This document shows, one piece after another, positions 1 to 11,210 of a stretch of 64,000 nucleotides of DNA. Position numbers and translations under genes: made by a program. The DNA is taken from NCBI RefSeq assembly GCF_905404315.1, contig NC_066312.1, forward strand, positions 1,165,001 through 1,229,000, read 5' to 3'. Every line of letters starts with the position of its first letter. The first letter of the stretch is position 1. This DNA is from Leptidea sinapis. Its lineage: Eukaryota > Arthropoda > Insecta > Lepidoptera > Pieridae. The notes beneath the pieces are model-generated. The model did not search any database, was not told the origin of the DNA, and saw only the letters and a program-made list of their open reading frames with translations.

Positions 1-487
1 TTCAAAAGGGCTCAGTAAAGGTGCAGTTAAAATTTATTCATGTAAGTGAATAAAATTCCCGCTCTCACCTCTCGACTCGTCACGTCGTACAAGTGCAACG
101 CAAGCACATCTCACTTTAGCATCATACATCGCTGACACCGACTCCAAAAATAACAATAATTGTAATTACATCATATTGTCGTAATAATGTGATTGACTTT
201 TAGTAAGTCTAATATTTATCATTTCATTTTACTCAGGAGAACCCCTAAAAATAATTTTATGATAAGATCAATGACGTTCTATCCATATGGACATATTTTC
301 ATTCGCAGTCTGATAAAGGAACGGCAAAAGTGTGCTTAAAGCCAATGTAAACACACTTTTCTCCTTAGTCGTGTTTCAACTGTGTGTCAATCAACAAGCC
401 TAAGTGTGCTATAAACAGTGCTTAAATAATACATTAACAACTCAAAAAAAAGATGGTGTGACTTATCATCGGTAAGATTATTTTTTT
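1..487. other. No gene seen
   Basis: AT-rich sequence without a convincing coding frame. The first 60 bases resemble 49935-49985 (shared 'ggctca..aaggt.cagtt' and 'aatttatt.atgtaa'), so the left edge is itself part of a dispersed repeat. Confidence 0.4.
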
Positions 488-1280
488 TGGAACGAAGTTC
501 TTTACGGCAGGCTTAGAGGATATAGGGATTTTGCTGCGGGACCGAACTGAAAAAAATGTGATAGTAAAACCGTAAGAAAAAGTCCGTGGAAAAAACCGTT
601 AAATGAGACGTGCGCAGGCGCGACAATCGTATACACAAGCACAAACGAGATTGATTAATAAGAATTACTTATAATAATAATAAACTTTTTTTGTAATTAT
701 TTCTATTTCTTTGTAATTTTGTTGTCAAACAAAAATAAAGACACATATTTTGTTATTTTAATTGATAATTTGGATTACGTTTTTTTTTTATTTTACGTTA
801 TTTATTATTTCCTAAAATACTGAATTTCCTAATACTTTCCTGTACTTAAATAAAAACTAATTTGCAAAATTTAAGAGAAAAATCAAGAAAACATACATAA
901 AATTGAACACGATTATTTTTACAAATTGTGTCGATTCTACATTAGCCGAAGGAACTTCGTTCCTACCTGGTGTCTCACGACACCACATCTTTTACTATTA
1001 TACTATTATATTTTTATTTTATTGGAACGAAGTTCCTTACGGCAGGCTTGGAGAAGATAGGGATTTTGCTGCGCGACCGAACTGAAAAAAATGTGATAGT
1101 AAAACCGTAAGAAAAAATCCGTGGAAAAAAGTGCGTAGAAAAGTGCGTGGAATAAAACCGTTAAATGAGACGTGCGCAGGCGCGACAGTCGCATACACAA
1201 GCGAGTAGAATTTGTGTCGATTCTACATTAGCCGAAGGAACTTCGTTCCTACCTGGTGTCTCACGACACCACATCATTTT
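488..1280. repeat. Duplicated repeat with palindromic motifs
   Basis: Two direct copies (about 488-650 and 1020-1200) share the palindrome GGAACGAAGTTC(C/T), the block TTACGGCAGGCTT and the stretch GTGATAGTAAAACCGTAAG. A second block with the palindromes GGAACTTCGTTCC and GGTGTCTCACGACACC occurs at about 923-990 and 1212-1275. The second copy lies directly downstream of the first block, suggesting one short non-autonomous element present twice. There is no coding capacity and the family is not recognised. Confidence 0.6.
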
Positions 1281-1334
1281 TATTTTTACTTATTATTAAG
1301 TACACTTACTAATTTGTCTGAATAATTTGTGAAG

Positions 1335-1797
1335 ACAGGAAGACACGCCGATAAGGGGTAAAGTTAGAAAGCCATTAAGGGGTTCCATTGATCATCATGT
1401 TCGACCACGACAATTACTTGAAAAAATTCGGCAGAATATACTTAATTTGCCCTTAAGAATTGAGGATTTCTGTTACTTTGTGATGAATGCCATGATTTGA
1501 AATTAGTCAAACTCTCGTCAATCTACCCTTGAAGTATATCTTTTCCAATAAAAAAAAACATCACAATCGGTTGGCGTGATTTAAGACTTAAATGGTTTTG
1601 TTGTGGATGCTATTGTCAGAACTAGACCAAATTATATGAGACTGGACAACACGGGAAGGACCAGGTTTTAAATAGAAAAGGACCATCAAAATCACCCATT
1701 CATATTCACCCAGACGAAAGGTCGGGGGTAACAAAAATAAAATTAAATACCGTCGAATTGAAAACCTCCTCTTTTTTGAAGTCGGTTAAAAATGCGG
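1335..1797 (-). repeat. Dispersed repeat ending in (A)ACCGACTTCAAAAA
   Basis: The reverse complement starts with the AACCGACTTCAAAAAAGAGGAGG end that is also seen at 16336, 36907 and 42683. Its interior matches the 36907-37490 copy in inverted orientation, for example a 'ggaaaggatatacttcaa'-like segment. It is a non-coding repeat of unknown class. Confidence 0.55.
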
Positions 1798-1799
1798 TT

Positions 1800-2860
1800 G
1801 GTAATAATAATAATTCGTAGTATGAATATGTACGACCGATCCCGGTACCAGGCTGTCGAAATCACTATCCCATATGAAGATTGCCTCATGAAAGCTGAGA
1901 AAGACAAGTTCAGCAGTTGACTCGACCATCATAGCCCGGATAGTCCTTACGCGGCGGTCTTATAGCCTCGATCAATAATATATTAAAAGGTTCTCGCTTA
2001 GCAGTTGGCTCAAAGATCAAATTTTTGTATCTCTCTAATAAAATACTACATTATTTTATACATATTTTTAAAACTTAGATTTATGAAAGAAAATAAATTA
2101 TGCGAATAGAACTAACAAATAACACAATATATTTCCTGTTCATTATTAGTTCTGACTGTAGTAGATTTTAATAGTTATTGCCTATTATATAATTGATTTT
2201 ATGAAATTATTTTTGTTACACCATTTTCACTCCCAATCATCTGTTGAGTATGTCACATTATGTCATACGATTTAATTCCGTGAGGGGTAATTATAGTCAT
2301 AACATTAATATATAGACTACTTCTGTCAAAACTATTGCTATCCAAAAGGGGCACGCGGGTACTACTTCTATAGTGTCAATATTTTATGATTGATTAAATT
2401 GTAATATCTTGTATGTACCTATGATGTTGATGGATAACACTGACATGTGTATGTATATATAGATAGAGAGAGATGGTTATTGATTACTCCTTAGTTCTCC
2501 CCAGTCCCGGAGGCCCCACTCCCCTCTGGTGATCCGGTGCCCGGTGGGTCGGGTTGCAACTTATTAAAATTAAAAATTGCTAAATTATTATAGTTTTAAG
2601 TTTGTACTGAGTACTCATGTTCTACTGCGCATGTATTGTAGGTATAGTCTTTTTCAGTAAAGAATTCCCGCGGTGATTTTTGGAAGTAAATTTCACAGGT
2701 CGGCCATTTTGTCGTTCATCGATGCAGTTATCAAGTTCCTTTGTTGTGTTAAATTTTTTTGAACTTAAAACAAAGTAATAAAAGAATACTAGTCATTTGA
2801 AACTATTTAATAATAACACGACTCTTACAGAGTCATAATAATGTTAGTTTAAACTTAGTT
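1800..2860. other. No gene seen
   Basis: No feature is supported apart from a short GC-rich patch near 2500-2555 and a stretch at about 2320-2400 ('ctgtcaaaactatt', 'aaaaggggcacgcgg') repeated at about 50120-50200. Confidence 0.35.
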
Positions 2861-2864
2861 AGCG

Positions 2865-2999
2865 TACACCTTCCTTAAAGGCCGGCAACGCTCCTGTGAT
2901 TCGTCTGGTCAACACAAGAGAATGTGGACAGCGGTGATTACTTAACACCAGGTGACCCGTACGCTCGTTTATCCTCCTATTCCATAAAAAAAGTTATTT
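2865..2999 (+). mobile_element. LINE 3' tail fragment (family of 53.6-56.9 kb)
   Basis: The stretch from 'gcgtacaccttccttaaagg' to 'cctattccataaaaaaag' is the inverted form of 53566-53700, the 3' end of the LINE further right. The A-run at the right end marks the sense strand as plus. It is a 5'-truncated insertion with only non-coding 3' sequence and the last codons. Confidence 0.75.
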
Positions 3000-3239
3000 G
3001 AACTTATTGCATGGGCCATCCGATGAGTGGGTTGGTAGACATTTTGATAAAAATGCCCAAATATACTTTTGACCAGAAATATACTACATGTTTCACTAAT
3101 CTGAACTATTGTTATAGTAATATTTAATTTAATATTTCTTAATACAATTCAAGAGCTTATATTATGTCATTTAAGTATGCAGGAAATTTTACTATTTGAT
3201 AAATTACGATAAATGTAAAATATATTTTTTTTTTATTCA

Positions 3240-3559
3240 TAAATGGCAACATTATGTTACGCGAGTACAGCGCTGCGTCTGGGGTTGTTGGGGGCGTTGA
3301 AACTAGTGGCGTCGCTGCGCACTAAAATTGATTTGATCAATATTCGTTATTCGTTTATTCTATAGCCCAATCGAATGGCAGTCGGTCCTGAGTGCTGAAC
3401 GCTTACATTTAGTTATAAACTACCTACCTAATTACTTAAATTAGTATGTCTTTGCCTTTCCTTTGGTATTCTCGTCATCTAAAAATTTAGCTTTTTAGAA
3501 ATATACTTGCTTTAAAAATAGTGTTAGATCTGCATTGCTGCCATCTTTAAATAACAACA
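3240..3559 (+). promoter_or_regulatory. Possible 5' UTR or promoter region of the host gene
   Basis: A locally GC-richer stretch (about 3255-3320) lies upstream of an ATG in an insect-like context (ACAACAATG at 3554-3562) that is followed at once by a splice donor. No TATA or initiator element can be assigned. This rests only on position and the exon model. Confidence 0.25.
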
Positions 3560-3567
3560 ATGAGGAG
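3560..3567 (+). CDS. Possible start exon of the large-intron host gene
   Basis: ATG AGG AG is followed directly by the donor gtgagt at 3568. It ends in phase 2, which is the phase required by the next candidate exon at 19480 (G then CGG...). Joined, they would read Met-Arg-Arg before Arg-Pro-Gln. The start context ACAACAATG is favourable. The exon contributes only eight coding bases, so a chance match is possible. Transcript data would settle it. The gap to the next exon is about 15.9 kb and is filled with mobile elements. Confidence 0.35.
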
Positions 3568-4235
3568 GTGAGTAATTTCTTTTTGAAATTTGCTATAAAT
3601 CAGCATCGAGCGTCAATATTTGACTAGACGGCTCATTCAAAAAAACTTAACGTATATTTTTGGTATTTCTTGCGATATATGTTTTTTCTTCACATGCGAT
3701 GCGTTTTACCAAAAAATGTGTCGTCACTCGTTTTATGTTCTTTTACTTACTTTGATAATTTACAGTCTTTTCAATGTCTGCTAAAATGTTTTCTTTTTCA
3801 ACAGTAAATTCCATCTTCATACTAGACGCCAGTCGCCGCCGCCATTTTTGTTGAGTGCTTGGCGAGCTAATTTATTCCTGAATACTTAACATCTAAAACC
3901 AAAACAACACAACAGTGTGATAATATTTTATGAAAGGTTTATGAATATAATACAAATCTTAGTGAAAAAATATTACGCAGCTAAAGAGTTACATTATACA
4001 GCATGTCTAAATAGTTACATTATAATAATATAATTGACAATAGTTCTTCTGAATCCCTAAAGAAAACTTTCAAATGGTATTATTGCTGGTTGACTCATAG
4101 TAACCATTTCTATAATTAAAGATTGTGTTAAATGTGACCATGACCACTAACATACTTATTCAGTATTAAACCTTATCCAAGTAAATATAATAGTATTCTA
4201 ATAAATACTTAAAAAGATTTCAAGGTAAAGATTTA

Positions 4236-4370
4236 CCCCCTTATTCATAATAGTCTGCTAACTTAAAGCATTGCTAATTCTCACTCTATCTTCTATTGAC
4301 CTAAGTCAGAATGAGAAAAAACACTCTGAAGCGGCTGTTTAAAGTTAGCGGACCATTATGAATAAGGGGG
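4236..4370. mobile_element. MITE, PIF/Harbinger type (TTA target duplication)
   Basis: A 135-bp element has about 33-bp terminal inverted repeats. The left end begins CCCCCTTATTCATAAT and the right end closes ATTATGAATAAGGGGG, with two or three mismatches in the arms. TTA flanks both sides (4233-4235 and 4371-4373), the duplication typical of PIF/Harbinger. It has no coding sequence. Confidence 0.85.
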
Positions 4371-4385
4371 TTAGAATCCATTGGC

Positions 4386-4975
4386 ATGAATTTGAGGGGG
4401 GGCGAGGGGTCCCCCTTAACCCTCTCCAGCACTCCCAGGGTGAGGAAACTTCTAGTTTCAGAGAGTTTAGTTTCTGTAAAGGGATTTGGTTTTAAGATCT
4501 AGATTCTGTTTTCTGAAATATAACTATAAATACTGGTAGTTGCCCAGCCTGCGGCCGAGCTCATATGTATTCATATTCTAACTTAACCTAACCTACCAAT
4601 AGTTTCTGGCAAAAGATTTAATATGCTCAACTTTAATTATAAAGGGATCAGGATTTCTTGGTGATAATAAAACTATTTTTTTTTTATAACTGGCTCCGTC
4701 CACGGAATGTCGACGATTCGGCCAACATCAAGGTGGAGAGATTTTTTATTTTAATTTGGCTGATTGAAGTAAATAAAGAGCTGATTTAAAAGGGAATGGT
4801 CGGTTGATATAGCTGTGGTTTTTTTGTGAACTGAAGAATAGGCAACAAGAGTTAGTATGGTTAGTAATAAACACCCATAACACAACAATATTAACTACCT
4901 TGTTAGTATCTAATCTAAGTTTAAGGGAGAAATGTGGGAATATGTCCCTAATAGAAGCGCAGAAAGTATGGAGGA
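4386..4975. other. No gene seen
   Basis: Non-coding sequence between the MITE and the RNase H-bearing LINE, with a G-rich patch at about 4391-4440. Nothing further can be supported. Confidence 0.35.
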
Positions 4976-5099
4976 TAGAAATTACAATTTTATATTATTG
5001 CGGGAGATAAATTTGTAAAGAATCTTTATGAAAGGGGAGTGGCATAAAGTAAGAAGAAAAGGGATGTTGATGGGGCGATGGATATCCTTCGGTCGAAGG

Positions 5100-8000
5100 T
5101 CATTCATATAAAAGAATTGACAATTTAGGGCAATAGAAAAAAATATGTTCAAGAGTACCTTCCTCAAGGCCATATTCACATATAGAATGGTCCCTTACCC
5201 GGATCTTGGCCAAAAATACTGGGGAACAGACAAATCCCAAGCGAAGTCGTATGATGACAGAAGTGAAAAGTTTATTTTGTTTATTTTGAGGAAAGAACCA
5301 GGGCTTAGAGGGGATAAAGGGTTGGACAGAACTATAGAATTTACCTTTAGTTTGTTTTGTGATTTGCCATAAAGCATTCCATGAATCAACCAGAAAGTGT
5401 TTAGACATAGCTCATAGATCTAGAGGAAAACAGTAATTAAATTTTAATGTTCCAGACTGAATTGCGTCTTTAGCGCACGAGTCTGCAATTTCATTGCCAG
5501 TTATCCCTAGATGACTAGGTATCCAAGCTAATGCAACTTCTATTCCCATTATGTGACATCTGTACAGGGATGCCTTTGTTCTTAAATTAATTGTGAAGTT
5601 GTTTGAAGATTTGAAAGGATTTTTTGTTAGGTCTAACAAGCAGCTTAATGAGTCAGACAAGATTAAAGCCTTGTTGATCTTATGTGATTCAACATATGAC
5701 ACCGCCTCTGACAGGGCAATTGATTCGCCATTAAAGATGGAATTCTGCGGGGGACTTTTGTAATTTAGAATTATATGGAACTTAGGGATCCAAACTGCAG
5801 ACCCGACCCAGCTATTATTGGATAAATTGGGTGCGTCCATGTACAACATCACCCAATCAGAAGATAGAATAGAATTAAATTTTCTATTGGCTTTTCAGGG
5901 CAGTGTTTAGTAATTCCAAAGTCAAAGAAAATTTGAGGTTGGAAAATGAGAGACTGAAATTCTACTTCAAAGACTGGGCATAAGGCTGATTGGTAAATGG
6001 GAACTGGAAAGGCTTTAAATTTAGTATAAGAATTAATTAACGGAGGCGAATTTTTATGAGACCAATATAAAGAAGTTTGAATAGTTAGAAACAAAGAGTG
6101 CAGAATATCAAGAAGGGGGTGTGCGCTAAATTGGATTACGTTAGTTAGGAATCTATCGGCTAGGTACTGACAGCGAAGGTGAAGGGGTGGGTCTACACAC
6201 TCCACTTGGAGAGCATTGACGGGAGAACATTTCATAGCACCAGTTATGATTCGTAAGCATTTCGACTGGATTTTCTCTAATTTGGACAGGGCTATTTTGC
6301 TACACGGCTTAAGTAGAAAGCTACCGTAATCAAAATGACTACGAACGATAGCATTGTATAAAAGTTTTTGACAAAATGGGTGGGCACCCCAGCGTACCCC
6401 CGAAAGGGCCCTCATAACGTTTACACCCCTCTCACATTTCTTAACAATGTACTTCAAGTGGTGAATACCGGAGAGCTTAGAGTCAAGAAAAAGACCTAGG
6501 AATTTAACATTATCCTTAAACGGGACTGATTCATCACCTACTGAGTGATGACCGGTATAATGCGTTGTCGGAAAAAAATAACCGCAGTACATTTGGGAAC
6601 AGAAAGAGTGAGGTTGTGGTCTAAGAGCCATTGATTCAGATAATATAAAGCAAAATTTAAGCAAGATGATGAATAGTTAAAAGAAGATGAGATGGAGTAT
6701 AGTGCTATATCATCAGCATATTGAAGAATTTTGCAGAATGGGCTAACAGTAAGGGCTAGGACAGAAGTATATATATTATATAGGATAGGACTTAACACCA
6801 AACCCTGTGGGAGGCCCTTCCAGACAGTTCGAGGTGGGAGGAGGGTTCCTTGATGGCGGACGGAAATAGAGCGACCCATTAACATATTACAAATGATATT
6901 GATCAACCTAACAGGAATACTAAGCTGGTGCATTTTCTGCCTGAGTAGAGGAAGGTGAACGTTGTCATATGCCGCTGAGACATCAAGAAAGACCCCAACA
7001 ACATGCTCGCTTCTAGAAAATGCTAAACGAATTTCAGAAGTAAGGATGCCTAGGTTGTCCAGCGTACCCTTACCTTTCCTTAAGCCTAGCTGGCTATTAG
7101 AAAGGAGATTTTTATTTTCTATTATCCATTCTAATCTGTTTTACCAAATTTTCCATCGTTTTGGCCAGAACTGACGACAGCAATGGGACGACAGGAGGAA
7201 GCAACCAATGGGTCCTTGCCAGGTTTAAGGATGGGTATAGTAATTTGTGTTCTCCAAGAATTCGGGATTACACAGGAGGAGTAGAACGAATTGAGAATAT
7301 TAAGAAGGACTTTTTTGCTAGTGGTAGAGGATTTACAAATGAAGGAATAAGGTATACCATCCGCGCCAGGAGAGGAATCACGAAGGTGATCAAGAACAGA
7401 TGTTAGTTCGGAGAAGGAAAAGGGATCGTTCATTTTGTCTGAGTCGGAAAGGGTAGAAATCGAATCGGGGGTAAAAAGGCAATCAGACGTAGGAAGGAGC
7501 TAGATGGTAAAAGAAGTCATTAATAAAAGAGTTTGGGTCATTGTTTGAAACGTCCGGCATGTCAAAACCTCTACGATACGTTTTTATATTTTTCCAAACG
7601 AGGGAAAGGGGGGAACGAGGAGATAAGGATTCACAGAATTGACGCCATCCAAGGGATTTCTTTTTGGAAAGAAGTCTTGATGTGCGAGCAGAAATCTGTT
7701 TAAAGGAAATAAAATCTACCATGCTACAAGATGTGGAGAATATTTTCTCAGCTTCTTTTCGCGAGCGGACCATGGCGGAGCATTCAGCATCCCACCAAGG
7801 AGGGGAAGAAGTTAATTTTCGGTCAGGATTTTTTATGGGAATTGAAGCATTAGCAGCTTGTAAAATTGACGATATGAACTTCTCATACATCTGGAGACAA
7901 TTAGATGTTGTTATCTCTGTAAAAGAGTCACTTTCTGAGTCCATAAGCAATGAAAATTGATGCCAATTGGCATTGGCGACTCGGTATTTGAGGAGAGGTT

Positions 8001-8682
8001 GGGAGGGAGAAAAGGGGGGAGATGGATGGGAATAAGAAATAATAATGGGAAAATGGTCACTACTCAATGAACTTGGTAGCACTAGCCAAGATAAGAGGGA
8101 GACTAGAGAAGGAGATGCAAGAGAAAGGTCTGGCACACTGATATTTTGTGCTGGGGAAACTCTACGAGTGGCAGATCCATCATTGAGGATACATAAATTT
8201 ATGTCATCAAGAAGATCTAAGAGGAACGAGGAAGATGGGTCAATAAAATGAGAACCCCAGATGGTGTGTCGGCAATTAAAATCACCTAATACCACCATGG
8301 GGCTAGGTATTGAGGAGAGAATAGTATTTAGTTCGAGAATAGTGTTAGAATTGGGGTGAGGAATATAAACAGAAACAAAAGATATATTAGCAACTCTGGC
8401 AGCTACTTTATGTAAACCTGGATTATGTATAGGCACAATAATTTGGGAGAATGTCATACATGTATTAATCAGCAGTGCACAACCTGCCCAACCATCATCT
8501 CTGTCATCCCGAAAAAGGCAAGAAAAGCCTGAAATCATAAAATGGGACCCAGGCATGAGCCACGTCTCCGAAATGGCAAGGATAGACAATTTGTGTCGAT
8601 TAATCAAATATGAGAAATCATGTTTATGACGGCGAAAGCTTCTACAATTCCATTGGAGAATTTGGAGACCTATAGGAGCCAT
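5100..8682 (-). pseudogene. LINE ORF2: endonuclease-RT-RNase H, frameshifted
   Basis: The chosen start is Met at 8682, just ahead of the endonuclease motif QWNCRS, because it overlaps the end of ORF1 by about 40 bases. The endonuclease (8682-7483) shows SETWL, GDFNCRHTIWGS and SSDHFP, the expected Glu, Asp/Asn and Ser-Asp-His boxes. RT follows in other frames: SPGADGIPY and LKPGKDP (7433-7131), then GLPQGLVLSPILYNIY and the catalytic YADD (6933-6538). RNase H lies at 5852-5412 with GESIALSEA, SDSLSCL and AWIPSHLGITGNEIAD. A Cys/His tail (CEYGLEEGTLEHIFFYC) ends near 5100. Frame changes fall near 7433-7483, 6933-7131, 6540-6660 and 5850. The catalytic boxes seen look intact, so decay is mainly by indels. 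Confidence 0.85.
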
Positions 8683-9953
8683 TATTGCGGGAAAGGACTT
8701 CAAGTAACTGTTCAACCAGGGCAGATACATTGTTCGGTAAGGCGTCCGAGAATTTGGACAGCATATTAATAAGAGAGCAAAGAAGTAGTTCATCAAGATT
8801 ATCATTTGGAGTGGGGAGAGGGGTTGATTCTATGGATGGCAATAGCTGCAAGGCACAGCCGTTTGGGTGGGAAGAGGAGGGAGGGGAGATAATATTTTGC
8901 TGAGCCTGACGGTCATAGGATTTCCTTAAAACTGGTTTAGGCTTAGCTGGGAGTAAGAATGTCTTCTTGTAAGATGTTGAAGAAGTGCGGGGAGTGGAGG
9001 TCGCCGGTTGGAATTGAGAAGTTTGAGGAGTATCGGGGGGGGGGGGGGGGGGGGGGGTGAGGTCTGGAGACCTCAGCATAAAGTCGTCTTGGTTTATTAA
9101 ACCTGGTGAGAATATTATATATATTATATTATAACAAGTTTAATCGATTTTTGGCGAGCATGTTCGGGGCATTTACTATCGATGGCCATATGACTTCCAC
9201 CACGACAAAGGAAGCAGGTCATTAGTTGTGCATGAATCTCCGGAATGAGGTTGAGCGCATTTATAACATCGTGGCTGAGATCTGCATTGTTTGGCTATAT
9301 GTCCAAATCTGCAGCAGTTACGGCATTGAATCGTGGGAAGCTGGTAAAGGGAAACTGGGAGAGGAGCATGGTAGCAATAAACTTTATCGGGTAGGGATTG
9401 GCCCAAAAAACTTAGTACCACTGAGTTGGAAGGTACCCATGTGGTAATGCCATCATTCCTAACCTTAACATTTACCCTTCTCGCTCGAATTACCTATCCA
9501 CAATTTACTGGTAACACTATGCCTTGAATAAGTTCTTCGAGGGACCAATCTGTAGGTATATCGCGGACCCACCCCCATACGAAATATTTGAAAAATCGGA
9601 ATATACGCAGAATATTTGTTACATTCTAGAATATCCAAGTCTAAGAATTTGTTAGCTTTTTCAGCTGATATAAAATCAACTGAGATCTTATTGCGGCCAA
9701 GTTTCTTAATGCCTCCCTCTTTAATACCGGTTATATTATTTTTGTGGAGGAATTGTGCAAATTTAAGGATTTTCAATGCGTATCCCGACGCGGGATCTGG
9801 CTCAATTTTAGAGACATATACAGAGAATGAGCCTTTGTCTTCATCAGAGTATTTAAGGTTAGAGTCAGAGTCAAAACCAGGTTTCGAATAAATTGATTGG
9901 ATCGATTCTGCCGGTGTCCTTATCTTCTTGCCATCAGGTTTAGTTATCTCCAT
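8642..9953 (-). pseudogene. LINE ORF1 (gag-like, zinc knuckles), frameshifted
   Basis: The amino part (9953-9465) is a charged gag-like domain starting MEITKPDGKKIRTP. A middle part (9421-9176) carries the knuckle CRNCCRFGHIAKQC followed by a second Cys-rich motif, CYKCAQPHSGDSC. The C-terminal part (9079-8642) is proline/serine-rich. A frame change lies between 9465 and 9421 and stops lie between 9176 and 9079. A run of 23 G (9035-9057; proline codons on the coding strand) is a likely slippage site. The protein would act as an RNA-binding nucleocapsid factor of the LINE. Confidence 0.75.
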
Positions 9954-10019
9954 CTCTGCCGTTCATTTCAATTCTCTTGATTTGTCTGGGGGTATCCCCC
10001 CCTATCATCAGGCGGCTCC

Positions 10020-10905
10020 TCAATACTCACTTCCACTTATAATTAGAAAAATACCATATACTTACCTAAAATAGTTATACCACCACCAAAACTACACTAA
10101 CAATAAAATTCAGATTCAAAACACCACTATCAGCGTTAACAAAAAAATAACCTAAATTCAACAACCTCTCTCAACCACGTGTTGAACCAAAGTCTAAATT
10201 TTATTTATACATATGGTTTATTGCATATATTAAATCCATAAAAGGATCCTTTTTGTCTTTTGGGACATTTCTCCTCCACAATAATCAATAATAAAATCAG
10301 TAATATTTTCTGTATGATAATAATGTTATTTTCTGTATGATGATAACCTAATTATTATTATTTTATATGAACAGAATCATAAAATATTTCTCATTTGCAA
10401 TCACTAACTGTCAAAGTCAAACTTCATAAAGAGGTGATGATAACATGTATGAAATATTTAAAAATTTAAAATCCATATCTTCTAAATTAGATGTTTCCTC
10501 GCTAAATGAATACCACCATTAGATTCCTGATTTTTTTGTGATATAATAGTAATCTTGTTTTATCAAAAATCGTGCCAATGGATTCTAAACCCCAGCCAAT
10601 TTCAATATTGCTGAATTAGGTCTAAAGTGTGAGACATTCCATTATTACCAAAGGTGCTATTTAACTTCACAATATATATTTAAAAAATCTAATATACAAA
10701 GTACATAGTTCATGTATATTATTTTTTAATCTTATCATTTTGGAGCAAGCTGAGAGTTTGTAAACATCTGTACAGATGAGGTTATTTTGGGGTCATCTTA
10801 TCACAATTGCCCACTACCACCATTACAGACAAGCACTGACATATAAAAGGCATAAATGCATTTATTTTCTCAAAATTGATTCCTTTTTGATGTCATTTCT
10901 AATAA
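10020..10905. other. No gene seen
   Basis: AT-rich spacer that may include the 5' UTR of the LINE on the left (to about 10200). At 10572-10587 a 15-16 base stretch is the inverted copy of 4370-4385. Nothing else is supported. Confidence 0.35.
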
Positions 10906-11210
10906 CTACTTGATACTACTACCGCTTCGGAAACAAATGGCGCTCTGAGAGAGAAGATGCGGTGCAAGAAACTCTCCCAGCATTCTTTTTTTGCACTTTT
11001 TTCAATAAAAAATATACAATACTGTACAGTCATTTCTATCGCTATAAAATAATCACAATCTAGTCCAAGGCTGTCCGATCATTTAGATATTCAGCAGTGG
11101 AGTAATAGGATTTACGACAGAGCCATTTTTTATAAAACATTTAAATTTATTTATAGATAATGCCTGAAACAGTGGCTGGGACTTTACTATACAAGTGTAT
11201 ACATTTACCC

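Larger units (their letters stand above)
4985..10010 (-). mobile_element. RNase H-bearing LINE (I-group type), two ORFs, decayed
   Basis: A near full-length non-LTR retrotransposon reads right to left. ORF1 (gag-like, CCHC knuckles) is at about 9953-8642. ORF2 (EEP endonuclease, reverse transcriptase, RNase H, C-terminal Cys/His motif) runs from 8682 to about 5100. Domain order and the RNase H point to the I/LOA/Outcast group. The clade is inferred, not tested. No target duplication or poly(A) could be fixed, so the ends are approximate. Several frameshifts make it non-functional. Confidence 0.8.

Noticed and set aside
5145..5372. Plus-strand proteins within 5-10 kb
   Set aside because: These are opposite-strand shadows of the LINE ORFs, with no motif of their own.
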